A stretch of DNA of 64,000 bases. Origin: Phascolarctos cinereus. Taxonomy: Eukaryota > Chordata > Mammalia > Diprotodontia > Phascolarctidae. Positions 60,451-64,000 of this stretch are shown piece by piece. The first letter of the stretch is position 1; each line of letters starts with the position of its first letter. Made by a program: the position numbers and the translations under genes. The notes under the pieces were generated by a model that searched no databases, was not told the DNA's origin, and saw nothing but the letters and a program-made list of their open reading frames with translations. The stretch spans positions 1,550,001 through 1,614,000 of the forward strand of contig NW_018344289.1 of the NCBI RefSeq assembly GCF_002099425.1. Direction: 5' to 3'.

Positions 60451-60561
60451 ATCCTTGAAAGTTTTCCAGCAAAATCTGGACAATTATTGGTTGGGAAAGT
60501 TGTAGGAAGGATTTTATGTTAGTTACAAGTTATACCATAATTAAACTATAATTAAATTCAT

Positions 60562-60575
60562 TGTGTGTGTGTGTA

Positions 60576-60649
<74 letters not shown>

Positions 60650-60650
60650 A
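60562..60650. repeat. (TG)n(TA)n microsatellite
   Basis: About 70 bases of TG with early TATG units, then about 18 bases of TA. Confidence 0.95.
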
Positions 60651-60887
60651 TTTAAAAAACACAGGTTAAGAACCTCTGAATTAGAGGGTGATATTAAACT
60701 TTAAAATTAGAAAACACAGCTCAGTATTTTCACTTTTTCAGGATAGTAGTAAAATAAGAGGAATCCCATATTCATTTTTTTTTTATTAATTGCATAGCTT
60801 TAGAGAGACAACTTAATCACAGAGATAAAGTTCTGAGAGAATTTCTTTCCTGAGAGAGACTGAAGCTCAGAGTGAAATGAAGACAAT

Positions 60888-60897
60888 AATTTTTCTG
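60888..60897. repeat. Direct repeat left of LTR-element copy
   Basis: AATTTTTCTG, repeated exactly at 62,441-62,450. The pair brackets the LTR-element copy and its poly(A) run, so I read it as a target-site duplication. Confidence 0.75.
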
Positions 60898-62440
60898 TCT
60901 GGGATTCTTATAATCTAGCCAATGCTCAGATTCTTATACTCTAGCTACAGCTCAGATTCCTAAAATCTAGCCAATGCTTAGATTGTAAAAATCTAGCCAA
61001 TAGCTTATGTTAGAAATAGCCTTGACACCAAAAATTTAGTATCAAGAAAATTTATTATAAAGAAAGTCCAGAGGATTTACATGTTTCTGGCCAGAAGTGG
61101 GCTCCACCCCTCTTCAGGAGGGTTGGGCCCTGAGTGCAAGGGAAAGTGTGCTTTTATGCAGTTGAATTCCGTGCAAAACCTCCCAGGATGGGATTGTTCC
61201 AACCGTTCCCAGGTTACACCTTTCCTTACATGTTTCCCCTTGATATGCTCAAGTATGTTCCCCCTCCCTTGGTCATACGTCCCATGACTCATTAATGAGG
61301 CTCTAATTTTATGCGGGGTGTGTCAGATAATAGTAATGAAGCTCATTAAGCAGGCGCACTAACATTTTTCAGGTGTCCTCAGGTTGACCCTAACTGGTCT
61401 GAGCTGGCTCTGAGCCTTATCTTGATTTTGGGGTCTTCTTGGAACAATCCACTTACTTCCTATTGGTCAAGCCCAGCCTACCTACAGTGTACCACCTCCT
61501 GGGACCTTTGTTCTTTAAATCTGTGCCTTATTCTACCTGTGGAAACTGAAGCCCTTCTAACTCTAACATCTTACTAATATTCAGACTCCTTAAGAGTTGT
61601 TGGATAATCCAACAAACCTTGTCTTTGGCTGAAAGAAGGCTTGGGTCGAATTCTTGTGTGCAGGAACTGTGGGTTGTGATTTTGTGGTCTCAGTACCCCT
61701 GAACCCCTAAACCACATCATTATGGTGGCCCTTAAAGGGAAACTGCCTAACCCCAAGTTCTTCTCTAGCCAAGACTGGAAGGTGCATAAGCCTCCCCCCC
61801 ACCTCCTTTCTTGCTGTGCAATTGGGGTCGCTCTCCAAGCATCTCCAAGCAGAGATCTTCACCCCTTATCCCAAAATAATTTGGGTTCCATTCATTTGAG
61901 GGAGAAATGATGAGGATGGGATCTAGCCCGAGAAAGGAAAAACCCTGGAATTTCCTACATGGCCAAATCTCTGGTGTCCTCCTGAAGCCATAATCCCGTC
62001 AACTGGACTTTCATTGAGGCTACACCCAATCTCCCCTCCATTGTCTTACCTCCCTATGGCCCCTGGCCATTTCCCACACTTAATCCTACCTAGGCTTCAT
62101 TGTTGAGGTCCCAGGAGTTCTGTTCACCCCAGTTTACTGGACACTCCCATCCAGATCTCCTTTGGTCCCTTCTCCCATCATCCCAAACTACTTGTATACT
62201 CCTAGATCCCTCCAACAGGTTTTTTGTATTTAAGGTCTCCAATAAGATGCTGGGATTCTTATAATCCAGCCATTGCTCAGATTCTTATAATCTGTTTCTA
62301 GAAATCAGATTTCTAAAATCTAGCCACTGCTCAGATTCTTAAAATCTAGCCAATAGCTTACTTATGGTCAGAATCCTTAAGAGTCTGCCCAATATAATGG
62401 ATGTTCTAATAAACCTTGTCTTTGGCTGAAAAAAAAAAAG
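60898..62440 (+). mobile_element. LTR-element copy with poly(A) end (fossil)
   Basis: Layout: 5' LTR (60,898-61,719, containing a nested solo LTR), primer-binding-site-like TGGTGGCCC segment from 61,723, short internal region (61,720-62,247), and a 3' LTR that stops at the polyadenylation site (62,248-62,428). The end carries AATAAA at 62,408 and 11 A residues from 62,429. The internal region is only about 530 bases and has no gag, pol or env reading frame, so this is a non-autonomous or deleted element. The two LTR copies share GGGATTCTTATAAT...CAATAGCTTA and AACCTTGTCTTTGGCTGAA. It is broken. The family is shared with 42,835-43,216, and the class is not assigned. Confidence 0.75.
61008..61568 (-). 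mobile_element. Solo LTR nested in the 5' LTR (fossil)
   Basis: 561 bases with a TGTTAGA start and TCTAACA end, a 7-base terminal inverted repeat. On the minus strand a GCATAAAAGC TATA-like box (near 61,155) precedes a TAATAAATTTTC polyadenylation signal (near 61,045). Flanks GCTTA (61,003-61,007) and TCTTA (61,569-61,573) are a near-perfect 5-base target-site duplication. Comparing with the 3' LTR shows the host LTR sequence continuing across the insertion (CAATAGCTTA to CTAATATTCAG). Younger than its host. The family is not assigned. Confidence 0.8.
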
Positions 62441-62450
62441 AATTTTTCTG
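62441..62450. repeat. Direct repeat right of LTR-element copy
   Basis: AATTTTTCTG, exact partner of 60,888-60,897, directly after the poly(A) run. Confidence 0.75.
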
Positions 62451-63379
62451 AAAGACTGAGTTATCTTGCTGAAGCTGCTTATTCTGAAGAGTGATAATGG
62501 GAATTGGAGCGTTTTTTTCTTGTTTTTCTTCCAAGGTGGGAGTTTGTCGCATGGAGCAGCAAAGGGATGCCTTGAAATTTTTCTCTTGAAGGAAAGGAAA
62601 AAGGAAAAGGGTGATTGTGTATGAATAGTGAGCTAAGGCAAGAAAGGGAATGCAAATGTAGGTTAAACATAATCAAGAGCTAAAGCCCTATTTAGCTCAC
62701 TGATTCAATTAGGGAAGCTCTAGCTTCAAAAATAGTTGCTACACTCTAGGATGTGCCTGTTGGTCACATTGTAGGAAATGTGAAACTACTCCTCTCTCCT
62801 CTGCTTCATTGCTGCCTGGCCAACCTGTATCACTACCTTCTAGAGATTACCTCTCTATTTTATACTTGTTTATTTTCTGTATGGATTTTATAATGGGATT
62901 ATATAAGTAATCATCAATATGTCCCTTTATAAAATATGCAAATATTTCACCTTTATGTGTTTTTAGATATTTATGTATGCATGTATACATACATACATAT
63001 ATTAAAGTCAATGTGGTAACAGCATTGTCCTTATCTATGTCCCCTTCAGAATTTACTTTTATTCCAATTTCTGTATTTTCCAAATGTTTCATGGATACTT
63101 TTCTCAATCAAACAAAATAAAACCCATCTTCAAAATAAAATTGTAGGAAACCAAAGCACATTTATGTTGTATTGTGTACATACAAAAAAGTATGTTTTAT
63201 TCTGTATCTTCACCTCTCCACAAAGAGAGGGGGAAGTATGCTTAATCATTAGTCTTATGGAATTGAATTGTTCATCTCATTGATCAAAAACCTTAAGTCT
63301 TTTAAAGTAGTTTGCCTTAACAAAACTGTAATCATTACATGAATTACTCCCTGATTCTTTGACTTTCAGTCTCCATTGT
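62451..63379. other. No recognised element
   Basis: AT-rich, with a short (CATA)n at about 62,978-63,000. No supported feature. Confidence 0.4.
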
Positions 63380-64000
63380 CTCATAGAAGTCTTCCCAGGT
63401 TTCTACAAATCAATTCCTTTCTTTTGTTTTTTCAATGACACCATAATTTTCCATTACATTCATGCAATGTAATTTATTCTTCCATTTCCCAATTAACACA
63501 TACTCATTTTGTGTACAGTCCTTTGCTACAACAAGATAGTACTATTATAAATATGCTATACATATAAGTCCTTTTTCTTTGCTTTAGAACTCTGTGGTAT
63601 ATACACCTACTTGTTATAACTCTGTGTCAAAAGGATTACAACATTTTGTGACTTTTCAGTGTAGGTTGAAATTGTCTTCCAGCATGGTTGGACCAGCTCC
63701 ATCACCTCTTTCCCCTAGTGCTTAGCACATTAACTTACAAAGAGTAAGTGCTTAATAAACGTTTGGTACAATTTACAGCTCCACTAACAATGCATTGTTT
63801 TGAACCATTCTCTCAGTCTTTCAACAATTGTCATTTTCTTTCTTTTTTTTTGTCATCTTTGCCAATCTGATGGGTTCACAGTTGAAGCTCAGAATTTTTT
63901 TTACTTGCATTTTTCTTATGATGAACAAGTTGGAACTTTTTTTTTCTAATGTGATTGTACATAGCTTATATCTCTTCCCTTCATCTTTGACTGTTCAACA
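63380..64000 (-). mobile_element. Ancient L1 3' fragment, cut by window edge
   Basis: Ordered but diverged match to 26,920-27,400 of the full L1: TTCCATTACATTCATGCAATGTAATTTATTCTTCCATTTCCCAATTAA, TTTGCTACAACAAGATAGTACTATTATAAATATGCTATACATATAAGTCCTTTT, TGTCAAAAGGATTACAACATTTTGTGACTTTTCAG, then CAGCTCCACTAACAATGCATT and TTTGCCAATCTGATGGG. It continues beyond the window and is interrupted at 63,700-63,773. Confidence 0.7.
63700..63773 (+). mobile_element. L2/MIR-type tail inserted in ancient L1
   Basis: CCCTAGTGCTTAGCACATTAACTTACAAAGAGTAAGTGCTTAATAAACGTTTGGT is the L2/MIR 3' end. CAGCTCCA occurs on both sides (about 63,694 and 63,776) as a likely target-site duplication, and the L1 sequence resumes after it. 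Confidence 0.65.

Overview
This window looks like a stretch of marsupial nuclear genome, either intergenic or deep intronic. The evidence is repeat content. It holds tRNA-derived SINEs of the marsupial Mar1/WSINE type, a second marsupial SINE that appears linked to RTE LINEs, many CORE-SINE (MIR/THER/MON-like) and L2 copies, marsupial-type L1 copies, ORF1-only half-L1 (HAL1-like) elements and a few LTR-element fossils. The DNA is AT-rich with long simple repeats. I see no host protein-coding exon, rRNA, tRNA gene, CRISPR array or bacterial-style operon. Most longer reading frames are L1 or HAL1 ORF pieces, their antisense shadows, or translated microsatellites. The species cannot be fixed from sequence alone.

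Layout. 1-2,628: HAL1-like element, minus strand. 3,462-3,765: RTE-linked-type SINE. 5.9-6.9 kb: MIR copies. 7.04-9.86 kb: a second HAL1-like element, apparently inserted into an older L1/HAL1 spacer. 10-10.5 kb: L2. 11.4-11.8 kb: solo LTR fossil. 13.7-19.2 kb: a nest of three L1 pieces, two minus and one plus, with a SINE inside; it forms a large inverted repeat. 19.7-26.4 kb: MIR, L2 and SINE copies around a repeat-poor stretch (about 21.8-24.3 kb). 26.48-32.93 kb: one near full-length minus-strand L1 with a duplicated 5' UTR unit, ORF1, a long polypurine inter-ORF spacer, ORF2 and 3' UTR; its ORFs are decayed. 33-42 kb: old SINE and L2 copies and many microsatellites. 42.8-43.2 kb: LTR-element fragment. 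43.2-45.3 kb: no recognisable element, followed by a pentanucleotide array. 46.17-51.07 kb: a third HAL1-like element that keeps an ORF2 3' remnant and is split by a SINE and by another L1. 52.06-52.51 kb: a SINE whose tail has grown into a tetranucleotide array. 57-59.2 kb: SINE and a faint LINE endonuclease fossil of RTE type. 60.89-62.45 kb: an LTR-element copy that ends in poly(A), lies between 10-bp direct repeats and carries a nested solo LTR. 63.4-64 kb: an old L1 3' fragment with an L2/MIR tail inserted.

How the parts relate. The three ORF1-only elements share 5' UTR, ORF1, spacer and 3' UTR with the L1s here, so they can be read as stages in losing ORF2. The SINEs and the poly(A)-tailed LTR copy carry direct repeats and tails expected of L1-driven insertion. 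Nothing here amounts to a new gene system. The best leads are the L1/HAL1 architecture (ORF2 loss, long spacer, duplicated 5' UTR unit) and the poly(A)-tailed LTR-element copy.
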